NCBI RefSeq assembly: GCF_000612725.1
Contig: NZ_HG964450.1
Location: 663,644 to 727,643, forward strand
DNA length: 64,000 nt
Direction: 5' to 3'
DNA from: Mycolicibacterium austroafricanum
GTDB lineage: Bacteria > Actinomycetota > Actinomycetes > Mycobacteriales > Mycobacteriaceae
Part shown: positions 1 to 10,480 of the stretch, one piece after another
Layout: every line of letters starts with the position of its first letter
Numbering within the stretch: position 1 is the first letter of the stretch
Made by a program: the position numbers and the translations under genes
Notes under the pieces: model-generated
Told to the model about the DNA's origin: nothing
Seen by the model: only the letters and a program-made list of their open reading frames with translations
The model's database searches: none

Positions 1-1
1 G

Positions 2-274
2 CCGTACCTGGCCCTGCTCTACACCCAGAGCCAGGAGATCGACATGGACACCACGCTGGAGGCCTGGCGGGTGATCGACGACAAGATCACCGCACTTTTT
101 CTGCGCGGTCAGCGCGACGGGGAATTCCGGCCCGACCTGACCGCGGCGTGGCTCACCGAGATGTTCTACAGCCTGGTCGGCGGCACCGCGTGGTCGATCC
201 GCGCCGGACGTGCCGCCGCCCGCGACTTCGACCGGCTGATCATCGACCTACTTCTGCACGGGGTGACCTCGTGA
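2..274 (+). CDS. TetR-family regulator, C-terminal fragment (cut by window edge)
   Basis: The reading frame is open from the first bases and ends at TGA 272-274, so only about 90 C-terminal residues of a larger protein are visible. They are helical, with a segment ending in RAAARDFDRLIIDLLLHGV that is typical of the last helices of the ligand-binding domain of TetR regulators. The DNA-binding domain lies outside the window. The stop overlaps the GTG start of the next gene by four bases, so the two are co-transcribed. The context of a TetR gene directly before a DHA2-type efflux pump suggests that it represses the pump. The family call rests on a fragment and on context. Confidence 0.65.
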   Translation, partial: PYLALLYTQSQEIDMDTTLEAWRVIDDKITALFLRGQRDGEFRPDLTAAWLTEMFYSLVGGTAWSIRAGRAAARDFDRLIIDLLLHGVTS

Positions 275-1878
275 CGCGCCGCTGGTCGGCTCTGGGCGTC
301 CTGACGCTGGCCGTTCTGCTCATCGGTATCGACGGCACGGTGCTGGCGCTGGCGACCCCGTTCATCAGCGCCGACCTCGGCGCCACCGGCACCCAGATCC
401 TGTGGATCGGCGACATCTACTCGTTCGTGCTCGCCGCGCTGCTGATCAGCATGGGAAGCCTCGGCGACCGGATCGGACACCGGAGATTGCTGCTCTGCGG
501 CGCAACGGCTTTCGCGGTCATCTCGGCCGTCACCGCGTACTCGACGTCGCCGCAGATTCTGATCCTCACCCGCGCGCTGCTCGGGATGGCGGGCGCGACG
601 CTGACCCCGGCCACGCTGGCGTTGATCCGCGGCCTGTTCCCCGACCAGCGGGAGCGCAGCATCGCCGTCGGCATATGGGCGTCGGCGTTCTCGGCGGGCG
701 CCGCGCTCGGCCCGGTAGTGGGTGGTGTTCTGCTGGAACACTTCTGGTGGGGTTCGGTCTTCCTGATCAACATTCCGGTGATGGTGGTACTGCTCGTCGG
801 CGGTCTGCTGCTGCTGCCCGAGCACCGCAACCCCGACCCCGGCCCGTGGGACCTGCCCAGTGTGGCCCTGTCGATGGTCGGCATGCTCGCCGTGGTGTAC
901 GCGGTCAAAGAGGGCTTCGCCGGGCTGGCGCACGGTCTCGGCCCCGACGTCGCCGTGGCCGGCCTCGTCGGCGCCGCTGCGCTGACGGTGTTCGTGCGCC
1001 GCCAGCTTCGCCTGCCGGTACCGCTGATCGACGTCCGGCTGTTCGCCAACCCGCGGTTCTCCGGCGTGGTGGCCGCGAACCTGCTCTCGGTGCTCGGCCT
1101 GTCCGGTCTGGTTTTCTTTCTGTCCCAGTACTTTCAGCTGGTGCATGGGTACGGGCCGCTGAAGGCGGGCCTGGCCGAGCTGCCCGCGGCGGTGACGGCC
1201 ACGGTGTTCGGTGTGCTGGCCGGGGTGGCCGTGCGGTACGTCTCACACCGCGCGGTACTCGCCACGGGCCTGGCGCTCGTCGGCGTTGCGATGGCCGCAC
1301 TGACCGCCTCGCTACTGGTGTTCACCCCTGTCGCGCCGTACCTGCCGCTGGGTGTTGCGCTGTTCGTGGTCGGCGTGGGACTCGGCCTGGCGTTCACCGT
1401 CGCCAGCGACGTGATCCTGGCCAGCGTGCCGAGGGAGCGCGCCGGGGCCGCGGCCGCGGTCTCGGAGACGGCCTACGAGCTGGGCATGGCTCTGGGCATC
1501 GCGATGCTCGGTTCGATCGTCACCGCCGTGTACCGCACTGTGCTCGTGGCACCCGAGCTCCCCTCAGCGGCAGCAGATCTGGCCCGCGACTCGCTTCCCG
1601 GCGCAACTCACGCCGCGCACTCACTGCCGGCCGATCAGCAGGCGACGCTGCTGGACGCGGCGCGGGCCTCGTTCACGCACGGGCTGGCGTCCGCGTCGGC
1701 CGTCGGCGCCGTGCTCCTGCTCACCGCCGCGGTCGCGGTGTGGTGGCTGCTGCGGCCGGGGTCACCAGGCGCATCCGAGGTCGGCGTGCTGGCGGATCCA
1801 GGTGTGCATCGCGATCCCAGCGGCGACGCCGGCGTTGATGCTCCTTGTGGAGCCGAACTGGGCGATCGAAACGGTTAG
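271..1878 (+). CDS. MFS drug:H+ antiporter, DHA2 (14-TMS) type
   Basis: This inner-membrane protein of about 535 residues has roughly 14 hydrophobic segments. The segment LGDRIGHRRLLLCG, after the second helix, matches the conserved MFS loop, and RALLGMAGATLTPATLALI resembles the motif-C region of multidrug exporters of the EmrB/QacA/LfrA type. It probably expels cationic drugs or other toxic compounds using the proton gradient. The start is the GTG at 271, overlapping the upstream TetR stop (GTGA). The last 38 or so residues lie antisense to the conserved C-terminus of the convergent methyltransferase gene and have no membrane character, so this tail is probably a dispensable extension. The substrate cannot be read from the sequence. 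Confidence 0.85.
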   Translation: MTRRWSALGVLTLAVLLIGIDGTVLALATPFISADLGATGTQILWIGDIYSFVLAALLISMGSLGDRIGHRRLLLCGATAFAVISAVTAYSTSPQILILTRALLGMAGATLTPATLALIRGLFPDQRERSIAVGIWASAFSAGAALGPVVGGVLLEHFWWGSVFLINIPVMVVLLVGGLLLLPEHRNPDPGPWDLPSVALSMVGMLAVVYAVKEGFAGLAHGLGPDVAVAGLVGAAALTVFVRRQLRLPVPLIDVRLFANPRFSGVVAANLLSVLGLSGLVFFLSQYFQLVHGYGPLKAGLAELPAAVTATVFGVLAGVAVRYVSHRAVLATGLALVGVAMAALTASLLVFTPVAPYLPLGVALFVVGVGLGLAFTVASDVILASVPRERAGAAAAVSETAYELGMALGIAMLGSIVTAVYRTVLVAPELPSAAADLARDSLPGATHAAHSLPADQQATLLDAARASFTHGLASASAVGAVLLLTAAVAVWWLLRPGSPGASEVGVLADPGVHRDPSGDAGVDAPCGAELGDRNG

Positions 1879-2406
1879 CGGCGCACCGCTTTTCGCATCG
1901 TCGGTGATACCCGGCCCTTCCTGGCCGAAGATCAGCAGGCAATCCCGTGGCAGCGAGGCCTCCTCGATGCGGGACGCACCGGGCACGTTGTCGACGGCGA
2001 CGACCGTCAGGCCTGCGCGGCGAGCGAAGTCGAGCAGCTCGGCAGTGGTGTCGTGGTGACACAGGCGCTGGTAACGGTCGGTCACCATGGCTCCGCGCCG
2101 GTTCCACCGGCGCCGCCCGACGATGTGCACGGTGTTCACCGCGAACGCGTTCGCCGTGCGCACCACCGACCCGATGTTGGCGTCGTTGCCGAAGTTCTCG
2201 ATCGCGATGTGCAGCGGATGTCTGCGCGTGTCAATGTCGGCGATGATGGCCTCACGCGTCCAATACCGGTACGCGTCAACGACGTTGCGGGAATCTCCGG
2301 CACGCAGCAATTCGGGGTCGAGGCGCTGGTCGTCGGGCGGTGGGCCCTGCCACGGGCCGACGCCGGGCCCCTCACCCCACTCGGTGGGCCCGGGCAGATC
2401 AGTCAT
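1762..2406 (-). CDS. SpoU/TrmH-family RNA 2'-O-methyltransferase
   Basis: The 214-residue protein carries the three SPOUT motifs in order: NFGNDANIGSVVRTANAF near residues 71-88, IFGQEGPGI near 159, and STRSINAGVAAGIAMHTW near 184-203. These form the trefoil knot that binds S-adenosylmethionine, and the motif 1 Arg and motif 3 Asn are present. It would methylate a ribose 2'-OH in tRNA or rRNA, but the target base cannot be deduced. An N-terminal tail of about 50 Pro/Gly-rich residues precedes the domain. The gene overlaps the downstream end of the lipoprotein gene by 8 bases and is probably co-transcribed with it. It matches Rv0380c of M. tuberculosis in type and neighbourhood. Its 3' end overlaps the convergent MFS gene by 117 bases. 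Confidence 0.88.
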   Translation of the reverse strand: MTDLPGPTEWGEGPGVGPWQGPPPDDQRLDPELLRAGDSRNVVDAYRYWTREAIIADIDTRRHPLHIAIENFGNDANIGSVVRTANAFAVNTVHIVGRRRWNRRGAMVTDRYQRLCHHDTTAELLDFARRAGLTVVAVDNVPGASRIEEASLPRDCLLIFGQEGPGITDDAKSGAPLTVSIAQFGSTRSINAGVAAGIAMHTWIRQHADLGCAW

Positions 2407-3292
2407 CGGTGGTCCACAGTGCGGCGTGGGTGCCGGTCAGCGACACGGTGGCGTACAGCAGCGCCGCGTTGATCTCTCCCTGGGTGCACAGCGACACGCC
2501 GACCTGCACGCTGTCCCGTGAGGCGTCGGGCAGCACGAGCATCGAGGACCCGTACACGTCACATGCGTGGCTCAGCCCCTTGCCGGAGCGGGTCGGCGCG
2601 GTGAGCACCATCATCGGCCCGCCACGCTGGACGGAGTCGTCGCGGTATCGCGCTGCCAGGCCGCTGATTTCGAGGCCGAGCAGCATGTAGCCCTCGCCCT
2701 GGAAGGCAGCGGGGTCCCCGAGTGCAGTGGGGGTGAGCTTGGCGCCGTCCGCGCGGAAGGCGTCGACGCTCGTGGTCTTCAGCGCCAGGCCGGTGTCCGT
2801 GCCGGTGGTGGGCGGCAACCCGACCGGGAACGCGGCAGGGTAGGCCACCGTCGTGCCGGGCATGCGGTTTCGCGGCGAGTACACGTAGACGCCACGCACC
2901 TGGGACTGGTCGCGCAGCGGCCCCAGACACACCGTCCCGGTGAGCCGGTCGGGAGTCGGCGCCGACAACGGTTGGATGTCAAGGCTTGTCACGTTTCGGC
3001 AGCCGCCGAGAGCGTTCGCCTCGAGGGGGTGCGCCAGCGCCCCGTAGAGACCGAAGCGGATGTCTTCGGGCGCTGTGTGCGGCTCACCGTCGGCGGCCGG
3101 CGAGGCGTCGACGTCGATCAGGACGTTCTCGGCGTCGAAGCGCAGGTTCGACACCGACATGTTCCAGCCCAGGATGGCCAGTGAGTCGCCGATCTTCGCG
3201 GTGGCCGCGGAGAACACATCGTCGCGGCGCTGCGGTTCGGAGCATGACGTGACGGCGAGCAACAGCGCCGTCAGGATCGCGATTACCCGCAC
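2399..3292 (-). CDS. Putative secreted lipoprotein (Rv0381c-position protein)
   Basis: The protein has 297 residues and starts with GTG at 3292. A short positive N-terminus and hydrophobic run end in VTSC at residues 14-17, which fits a lipobox with Cys17 as lipidation site, so it is probably anchored to the outer face of the membrane. The rest is a soluble domain with several cysteines and no family that I recognise. It lies between an SpoU methyltransferase and the ttfA-clpB pair, the place where M. tuberculosis has Rv0381c, a protein of similar length. The function is unknown. Location in the ttfA neighbourhood hints at a cell-envelope role, but that is inference only. Confidence 0.7.
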   Translation of the reverse strand: MRVIAILTALLLAVTSCSEPQRRDDVFSAATAKIGDSLAILGWNMSVSNLRFDAENVLIDVDASPAADGEPHTAPEDIRFGLYGALAHPLEANALGGCRNVTSLDIQPLSAPTPDRLTGTVCLGPLRDQSQVRGVYVYSPRNRMPGTTVAYPAAFPVGLPPTTGTDTGLALKTTSVDAFRADGAKLTPTALGDPAAFQGEGYMLLGLEISGLAARYRDDSVQRGGPMMVLTAPTRSGKGLSHACDVYGSSMLVLPDASRDSVQVGVSLCTQGEINAALLYATVSLTGTHAALWTTDD

Positions 3293-3298
3293 CGGTTC

Positions 3299-4075
3299 TC
3301 AGGTCCGACCACGGCCCCTGCCCACCACTTTCGTCAACGCGCGCACCAGTTTTCGCGGCACCAACCGGCCTCCGGTGGTCAGCGCCTTGTACTGCAGGCC
3401 GGGGATGATCACCACTTTGTGTTTGGCGATACCAGCCATCGTCTCGCGGACCACGTCATCGACCTCGAGCCACAGGAACGACGCGGTGCCCGCCATGTCG
3501 ATGCCGGCCCGCTCGTGGAACTCGGTGCGCACGAACCCGGGACACAGCGCGTGGGCTGCGACGCCGGTCCCTTCGAGGCCGTTGGCCAGCCCTTCGGTGA
3601 ACGACACCACCCACGCCTTCGACGCCGAGTACGTCGATCCCCGCCCGGGCAGCAGACCCGCGACGCTGGCGACGTTGAGCACCGTGCCCTCGCCCGCGGC
3701 CAGCATCGGGGGCAGCGCGGCGTGCGTGAATTGCATGACCGCGGTGACGTTGACGTCGAGCTGCGCCTGCAGCAGCGCGTAATCGGCCGACCAGAACTCC
3801 CCCGACGTGCCGAACCCGGCGTTGTTCACCAGGACCCGGACGCCGGCGCGCAGCCGGTCGGCGACGACCGCGCGGTCGTCGGCGTCGGCGAGATCGGCGC
3901 GGATCACCTCGACATCGGCCCCGGCTTCGTCGTGCAGCTCTGCGGCGAGCCGGTTCAGCCGCTCGACGTCGCGTGCGACCAGCACCAGGTCGAACCCGTC
4001 GACCGCGTAGCGGCGCGCGAAGCCCTCACCGAGCCCGGACGTCGGTCCGGTGATCAGAGCGACGGGGCGGGACAT
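3299..4075 (-). CDS. Short-chain dehydrogenase/reductase
   Basis: The 258-residue protein is a classical SDR. The N-terminal cofactor motif TGPTSGLG, the NNAG motif near residue 90, an upstream Ser in NVASVAG and the YSASK catalytic pair are all visible, so the Rossmann fold and the Ser-Tyr-Lys triad are intact. The basic residues after the glycine motif (ARDVERL) favour NADP(H). The start ATG at 4073-4075 puts the TGxxxGxG motif ten residues in, as is usual; the frame is open further upstream but that part is antisense-like and overlaps ttfA. The substrate is unknown; members of this DltE-like subgroup act on lipids or ketones. In M. tuberculosis, as I recall, pyrE occupies this position between the Rv0381c and ttfA genes. 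Confidence 0.85.
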   Translation of the reverse strand: MSRPVALITGPTSGLGEGFARRYAVDGFDLVLVARDVERLNRLAAELHDEAGADVEVIRADLADADDRAVVADRLRAGVRVLVNNAGFGTSGEFWSADYALLQAQLDVNVTAVMQFTHAALPPMLAAGEGTVLNVASVAGLLPGRGSTYSASKAWVVSFTEGLANGLEGTGVAAHALCPGFVRTEFHERAGIDMAGTASFLWLEVDDVVRETMAGIAKHKVVIIPGLQYKALTTGGRLVPRKLVRALTKVVGRGRGRT

Positions 4076-4089
4076 GCCCCAGAGGATAC

Positions 4090-4872
4090 TTATCGCTGAT
4101 AGTTCGGCGACTGCCGCCCGTTGCGCTGGGGCGGTCCGGCCGGCGGTGGCGGGGTGCGGCGCGCCGGGTCGGGCCGGCCGGCCTCGGGCCTGGCGGGCGC
4201 GGGTGTCAGCGGGCGGCTCGGCGAGCCGCTGCGGCGTGCGACGGGCTGACCGGTGGCTGCGGACGGCAGCGGAGGCAGCACCCGCAGCAGGTCGTTGAAC
4301 TGGCGCACCGTGCGCAGCCCCTCGTCCCACTGGGCCCGGGTGCTGGTGACCGGCATGCTGATCAGCGTCCAGTTCTGCTCGTTCCACATGATCTCGGCGC
4401 AGTCGGGCGCGGTGTGGGCGAACGTCACCATGCGGCGGTCGCAGGCCCGGCGGGCAGCGTCGAGGTTGGTGGAGTACACCATCCGCGGGCCGATCGCTCC
4501 GAGCAGCCAGATGTCGCTCTCGCGGGGTTCCTTGATGCCCTTGAGACGCATGTCGACGACGACGTTGGTGCCGACCTTGCGGTGCAGCGCGATGACAGTA
4601 GCGACGTCGTCGAGGTCGAAGATGAACACCGCCTCGCCGCGGATCTGGCCGAGGACCACGTTGCGCGCGGTCACGTCGCCCACGGTCGACATCACGCCGC
4701 GCTTCCAACGCTTCAGGATGTCGGTGGACTCGTGCTCGTAGTCGAAGCCGTGCGACTTCGCCCACGACTTGCGGCGGCGGCCGAGGCCACGGCGGCGGTC
4801 CAGATCGACGTACAGCAATACCGCCGCACCCACGAAACAGAGTGCGGACAGCGTGAACCAGAGCGGAACCAT
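4090..4872 (-). CDS. ttfA: TtfA-like TMM transport factor, membrane protein
   Basis: The protein has 260 residues with one transmembrane helix at the N-terminus (residues 3-21), a basic RRRGLGRRRKSW patch on the cytoplasmic side, a folded domain to about residue 195 and a Pro/Arg-rich C-terminal tail. This layout, and the position directly next to clpB, match Rv0383c/MSMEG_0736. That protein was described as TtfA, an accessory factor that binds MmpL3 and is needed to move trehalose monomycolate to the outer mycomembrane. If the call is right it acts at the cell pole in the MmpL3 complex. The gene is separated from clpB by a perfect hairpin (4955-5015), so it probably has its own promoter. The assignment rests on architecture and synteny. 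Confidence 0.8.
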   Translation of the reverse strand: MVPLWFTLSALCFVGAAVLLYVDLDRRRGLGRRRKSWAKSHGFDYEHESTDILKRWKRGVMSTVGDVTARNVVLGQIRGEAVFIFDLDDVATVIALHRKVGTNVVVDMRLKGIKEPRESDIWLLGAIGPRMVYSTNLDAARRACDRRMVTFAHTAPDCAEIMWNEQNWTLISMPVTSTRAQWDEGLRTVRQFNDLLRVLPPLPSAATGQPVARRSGSPSRPLTPAPARPEAGRPDPARRTPPPPAGPPQRNGRQSPNYQR

Positions 4873-4954
4873 TGGGTCAAGAGTATCCGCTCGAGGCGGT
4901 GCGGTCCGAATCCGAATGGGTCACAACCCGGTCACCCTTTGCCGCGCCCCTCTT

Positions 4955-5015
4955 GCCGAAATTGCATTCCACGCGGTCATCCGGCGGGATTATGCGCGTG
5001 GAATGCAATTTCGGC
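4955..5015. terminator. Perfect 21-bp-arm hairpin between clpB and ttfA
   Basis: The arms 4955-4975 (GCCGAAATTGCATTCCACGCG) and 4995-5015 are exact reverse complements around a 19-base loop. The hairpin sits 10 bases after the clpB stop codon and about 80 bases before the ttfA start. It has no T-run, as is common for mycobacterial terminators. Near-identical arms flank the IS30 element at 22774-22794 and 24250-24270, so this is a dispersed repeat and not a unique site. Confidence 0.7.
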
Positions 5016-5025
5016 GGGTGTCAGC

Positions 5026-7572
<2,547 letters not shown>

Positions 7573-7649
7573 GACACCATCCCTTCCATGTACAGGGGGC
7601 CGCACAGCGGACCCTTGAATTGTTTGTCCACTACTCCAACGCCGTCAAT

Positions 7650-7670
7650 GTTGAGTCTGTTCCGCTCAAG
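7650..7670 (-). promoter_or_regulatory. HspR-binding HAIR element of clpB
   Basis: GTTGAGT (7650-7656), seven bases, GCTCAAG (7664-7670) fits the HAIR consensus CTTGAGT-N7-ACTCAAG with one mismatch per arm. It lies about 78 bases upstream of the clpB start. The hspR gene is present at 24276-24650 and similar elements precede dnaK, so heat-shock repression of clpB by HspR is well supported. Confidence 0.88.
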
Positions 7671-7754
7671 TCTGTCCAGTTTTACCAGATTTTCCGCCGG
7701 TGGACACGGACACGGTGTCCACTGTCCCGGCTGCGGCCGGGTTACCGTCGCGGT

Positions 7755-8390
7755 ATGTCCGATTCCGGCTTCGGTGACTTCGAGTTCGAACGGAAGTTCT
7801 TCGTCCGCGACATGCCTGCCGTGGCCGCCTCCGACCCGAGTCCCGCCCTGATCGCGCAGGCCTACCTGTTCGCCGCCGACGGCTACGCGGTACGCGTCCG
7901 GCTGCAGGGAGCCGCGCCTGCCGAACTGGACGGCACACCCGCCGAGTTGGTGGCAGCGCTGGGCGACGGGGCGATCGGCACCATGACCGCCAAAGGGCCG
8001 GCCGCCGGAGGCACCCGCTACGAGGCCGAGCGCGAACTCGACCCACTGGTCGCCGGCCAGATCGTCGCGCGCGCCGAGCACGTCGTCCTCAAGATCCGGT
8101 CCTCGGTCTGGCTGGGTGAGGACGGCTGGGTCATCGACCGCTTCCTGGGCGGCAACGCTCCCCTGGTCCTCTCCGAGGTGGAACGCGACGGGCCCGTGGT
8201 CGATCTGGCGATCCCGTCGTTCTGCACCACCGAGGTCTCCGAGGACGACCGGTTCCGCAACGAGTACCTGGCGCACCATCCGTTCGGCACGTGGGCCGAG
8301 GACTACCGTCGCGAACTCGAGCTGCTCGGACCGAGTTTCGTCAACAGCCTGGGCCGGAACCAGTTCGAGGGCACCCTCCGCGGCGATTAG
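7755..8390 (+). CDS. CYTH-domain protein (triphosphate tunnel metalloenzyme fold)
   Basis: The 211-residue protein begins, ten residues after the ATG at 7755, with EFERKFFV. This matches the ExExK signature of CYTH/triphosphate tunnel enzymes (E10, E12, K14). Alternating basic and acidic beta strands follow (VRVRL, TMTAKG, YEAERELD, HVVLKIRSSV, WVIDRFLG, LSEVERDG), as expected for the eight-stranded tunnel that binds triphosphate and divalent metal. Likely substrates are inorganic triphosphate or another triphosphorylated compound; a nucleotide cyclase role is less likely for a single-domain protein. The frame is open upstream to 7620, but that part overlaps the clpB regulatory region, so the 7755 start is preferred. 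The gene is divergent from clpB and not obviously linked to it. Confidence 0.78.
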   Translation: MSDSGFGDFEFERKFFVRDMPAVAASDPSPALIAQAYLFAADGYAVRVRLQGAAPAELDGTPAELVAALGDGAIGTMTAKGPAAGGTRYEAERELDPLVAGQIVARAEHVVLKIRSSVWLGEDGWVIDRFLGGNAPLVLSEVERDGPVVDLAIPSFCTTEVSEDDRFRNEYLAHHPFGTWAEDYRRELELLGPSFVNSLGRNQFEGTLRGD

Positions 8391-8413
8391 GGCGTCAGCG
8401 CGGTTCGTGTGCC

Positions 8414-9271
8414 TCACGTTTCCCATGTTGGACGGGAGATCGCCTTTCCCAGTGCGCCCACCGGGCCACCAACTGCGAGCCGGTCGTACAGGTAGTGCGC
8501 AAAGACCGCGACCAACAGCAACCGCGGCAACGGATCCGACGTGATCCGAACGCAGTTCAGCCTGTAGTCGAAGTAGTCATTCATTGTTTCGGTTGCCCGC
8601 CACTGACGCTCGACGGCGCCCAGCGTCCCTCCGGCAGGGTCGCGAATCGGCTCGTTCACCGGGACATCACGCTGTTGTGGGTCGATCGACACGTCCGTGG
8701 TCGCGAATACATGTGTGCCCGACTCGATCTGCATCGTGACGCGTGACGTTCGAAAGAGTTGTCGCCAGTAGGAGCTGACCTGTCGCAGCTGTCCGAGATG
8801 CCGGCCGTTGTTGTCCGCCACATGTAGTCGTTGTTTGGCCTTGTTTCCGACACATGCAATGAACATCATGGGCCTGCCACCGGGGTCGATCACCTCGAAC
8901 GTGAGGCTCGATGTTTCCTGCCCCGCGACTGGGACTCTCCCCACCGACCGAATGAATCCCAGTTGCTGGCCGCGACCGCCTTCGACTGCACAGGACACCT
9001 CCCGATCGAACCTGCCGGGAATGGCCCGGAGGTACAGCACGGGTTCCCCGAGCGGATATCCAGACGCTTGCGCGAAGGATGCGACAGGTGGCGAAGCCAT
9101 GACGCTGCCGGTCCACTGCACACCGTCAAAGTACCTCAGCAGCAACGGATCCCACGGATCAGGAAACCAGCCAGGCGTCTTCCCGGCATCTGCGACATCG
9201 TCGATGACCGGCCACCTCCCCACTGGCACCTGCTTGGGATCGTACCCACGTCGGTGGCCGATCTGGCGCAC
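8414..9271 (-). CDS. DUF2510-domain protein with scramblase/LURP-like domain
   Basis: The N-terminal part contains PGWFPDPWDPLLLRYFDG followed by VQWTG, a clear DUF2510 motif (PGWY.DP...RYWDG..WT) that is common in actinobacterial envelope-associated proteins. The remaining 230 residues look like an all-beta domain (LTFEVIDPGGRPMMFIACVG, RVTMQIESG, VFATTDVSID) that resembles phospholipid-scramblase or LURP-one folds; that part is a pattern guess. The C-terminus has a short hydrophobic run (LPRLLLVAVFAHYLYDRL). The start is uncertain: GTG 9271 has a G-rich stretch upstream, while GTG 9229 or 9223 would bring the DUF2510 motif nearer the N-terminus. It diverges from the Esp-like pair with only 54 bases between, so shared regulation is possible. 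Confidence 0.62.
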   Translation of the reverse strand: MRQIGHRRGYDPKQVPVGRWPVIDDVADAGKTPGWFPDPWDPLLLRYFDGVQWTGSVMASPPVASFAQASGYPLGEPVLYLRAIPGRFDREVSCAVEGGRGQQLGFIRSVGRVPVAGQETSSLTFEVIDPGGRPMMFIACVGNKAKQRLHVADNNGRHLGQLRQVSSYWRQLFRTSRVTMQIESGTHVFATTDVSIDPQQRDVPVNEPIRDPAGGTLGAVERQWRATETMNDYFDYRLNCVRITSDPLPRLLLVAVFAHYLYDRLAVGGPVGALGKAISRPTWET

Positions 9272-9325
9272 CGATGTACCCCGCCGGTGGGATACGGTCG
9301 ATAGTGACGAAAAGGGGGCGGGCCG

Positions 9326-10093
9326 GTGGGCCTCTTGGACTTCTACAGCGACCTGATGCACCAGGTCGGCGAGACCATGCAGCGGGTGGATCCGTTCGGT
9401 CCAATGGGCGCGGCCGGTGAGGCAGTCACAAGCCTCCTCGCAGTGGGCGACATCGTCGGCGACCATGGCGCCGATGCCATGTGGAACCTCGCGGGAGACG
9501 TCGGCGACGTTGCGAGCGTGGCGCAAAGCATGCTGCCGTTGGCCAGACAGACGTTGATCATCGAAGGTGGCCTGAAGATGATCTGCGTGATGGAGGAACA
9601 GGTCGGCGGTGCGAATGTTCCCACAGAAGGAGACAGTTTCAGCGCCAGTGCTCATCGGTTCAATCAGATTGGTGACTCCATTGCTTCTGCAATGCCGGAC
9701 GACCGTTGGCGCGGCACCGCCGCCGACGCCTATACCTCGGCGAACGAGCAGCAGCATGCGCGAGCCCGGAAACTCGTAGATGCCGATCTCAAGGTCCGCA
9801 TGGCGCTCTCGGCTGAGGCCGGGGAGGTACGTACCACCCGTCGAATGTTCAACAAAGCGGCAACTGTGATGGGGAATGCGATCGTTCCGGCCCTGGCTGC
9901 ACGCGCCATGGGTAAACACGGGAAGGCGATCTCCCATGGCATCGAGACGGGGGCCGTCGCTTCGGCCATGCCGGTTTGCATCTGGCATATGACGCAACTC
10001 GCCGACCATTCAAGCCGCGCAGCGGAAACGCTCAAGGATGCGGTTGCGTTCTACGAACAAGTGGCGGCCGAGGGTTACTCGACCCGGATGTGA
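9326..10093 (+). CDS. EspA/EspE-family ESX secretion-associated protein
   Basis: The 255-residue protein is mostly helical and carries DDRWRGTAADAYTSAN at residues 126-140, a W-x-G turn (W128-R-G130) of the WXG100/EspA type. The preceding hydrophobic helical hairpin and the alanine-rich C-terminal region agree with the EspA_EspE family of type VII secretion substrates. The gene starts with GTG at 9326 and is followed after 12 bases by an EspC-like gene, recalling espA-espC order in M. tuberculosis. No ESX core gene (EccC, EccD, MycP) is nearby, so this is an orphan pair that would depend on a secretion machine encoded elsewhere. The family is fairly clear; the specific role is unknown. Confidence 0.7.
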   Translation: MGLLDFYSDLMHQVGETMQRVDPFGPMGAAGEAVTSLLAVGDIVGDHGADAMWNLAGDVGDVASVAQSMLPLARQTLIIEGGLKMICVMEEQVGGANVPTEGDSFSASAHRFNQIGDSIASAMPDDRWRGTAADAYTSANEQQHARARKLVDADLKVRMALSAEAGEVRTTRRMFNKAATVMGNAIVPALAARAMGKHGKAISHGIETGAVASAMPVCIWHMTQLADHSSRAAETLKDAVAFYEQVAAEGYSTRM

Positions 10094-10105
10094 GGACGCG
10101 ACACG

Positions 10106-10438
10106 TTGACAACCCCGGGCGAGCAGCTGCACGTCGAGCCATCGCATCTCCGCCGACTGTCTGCGCGACAGAGCACCGCTGCCGCACAGATCGCGGACGC
10201 CATCCCGCTGACCGCCGATGAAGCCGGCCAGGTACTGCGCAGCCACGGGATCGTGTGCATGCCGACATACCTCGCCGCCCAAGCAGTATTGCTGGCCAGG
10301 GCCAAGGCTGGTATCGCGGTACAGGTCATGTCCGAGGCGTTCGCGGCGAATCTGGACACTGCGGCCGCGAACTACTCGTGGACCGACCAGGATTCCGGCA
10401 GCAACATCGACGGCAAGATGCGGCCGGGCCGCCGATGA
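10106..10438 (+). CDS. EspC-like type VII secretion substrate
   Basis: The 110-residue protein begins LHVEPSHLRRLSARQSTAAAQ and continues as an Ala-rich helical hairpin, the pattern of the EspC family (ESX-1 secretion-associated, PF10824 type). Near the C-terminus Y90-S-W-T-D94 fits the general type VII secretion signal YxxxD/E, in the same place where EspC has YSEAD. It would be exported with its partner, probably the upstream EspE-like protein. The start is TTG at 10106 with GAGGA nine bases before it; no ATG or GTG would keep the conserved N-terminus. The gene is the second of a two-gene operon. Confidence 0.75.
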   Translation: MTTPGEQLHVEPSHLRRLSARQSTAAAQIADAIPLTADEAGQVLRSHGIVCMPTYLAAQAVLLARAKAGIAVQVMSEAFAANLDTAAANYSWTDQDSGSNIDGKMRPGRR

Positions 10439-10480
10439 CCGCATTCGCCGCCGCGCAGGGGCCGCCCTTCTGGCCGGGGT

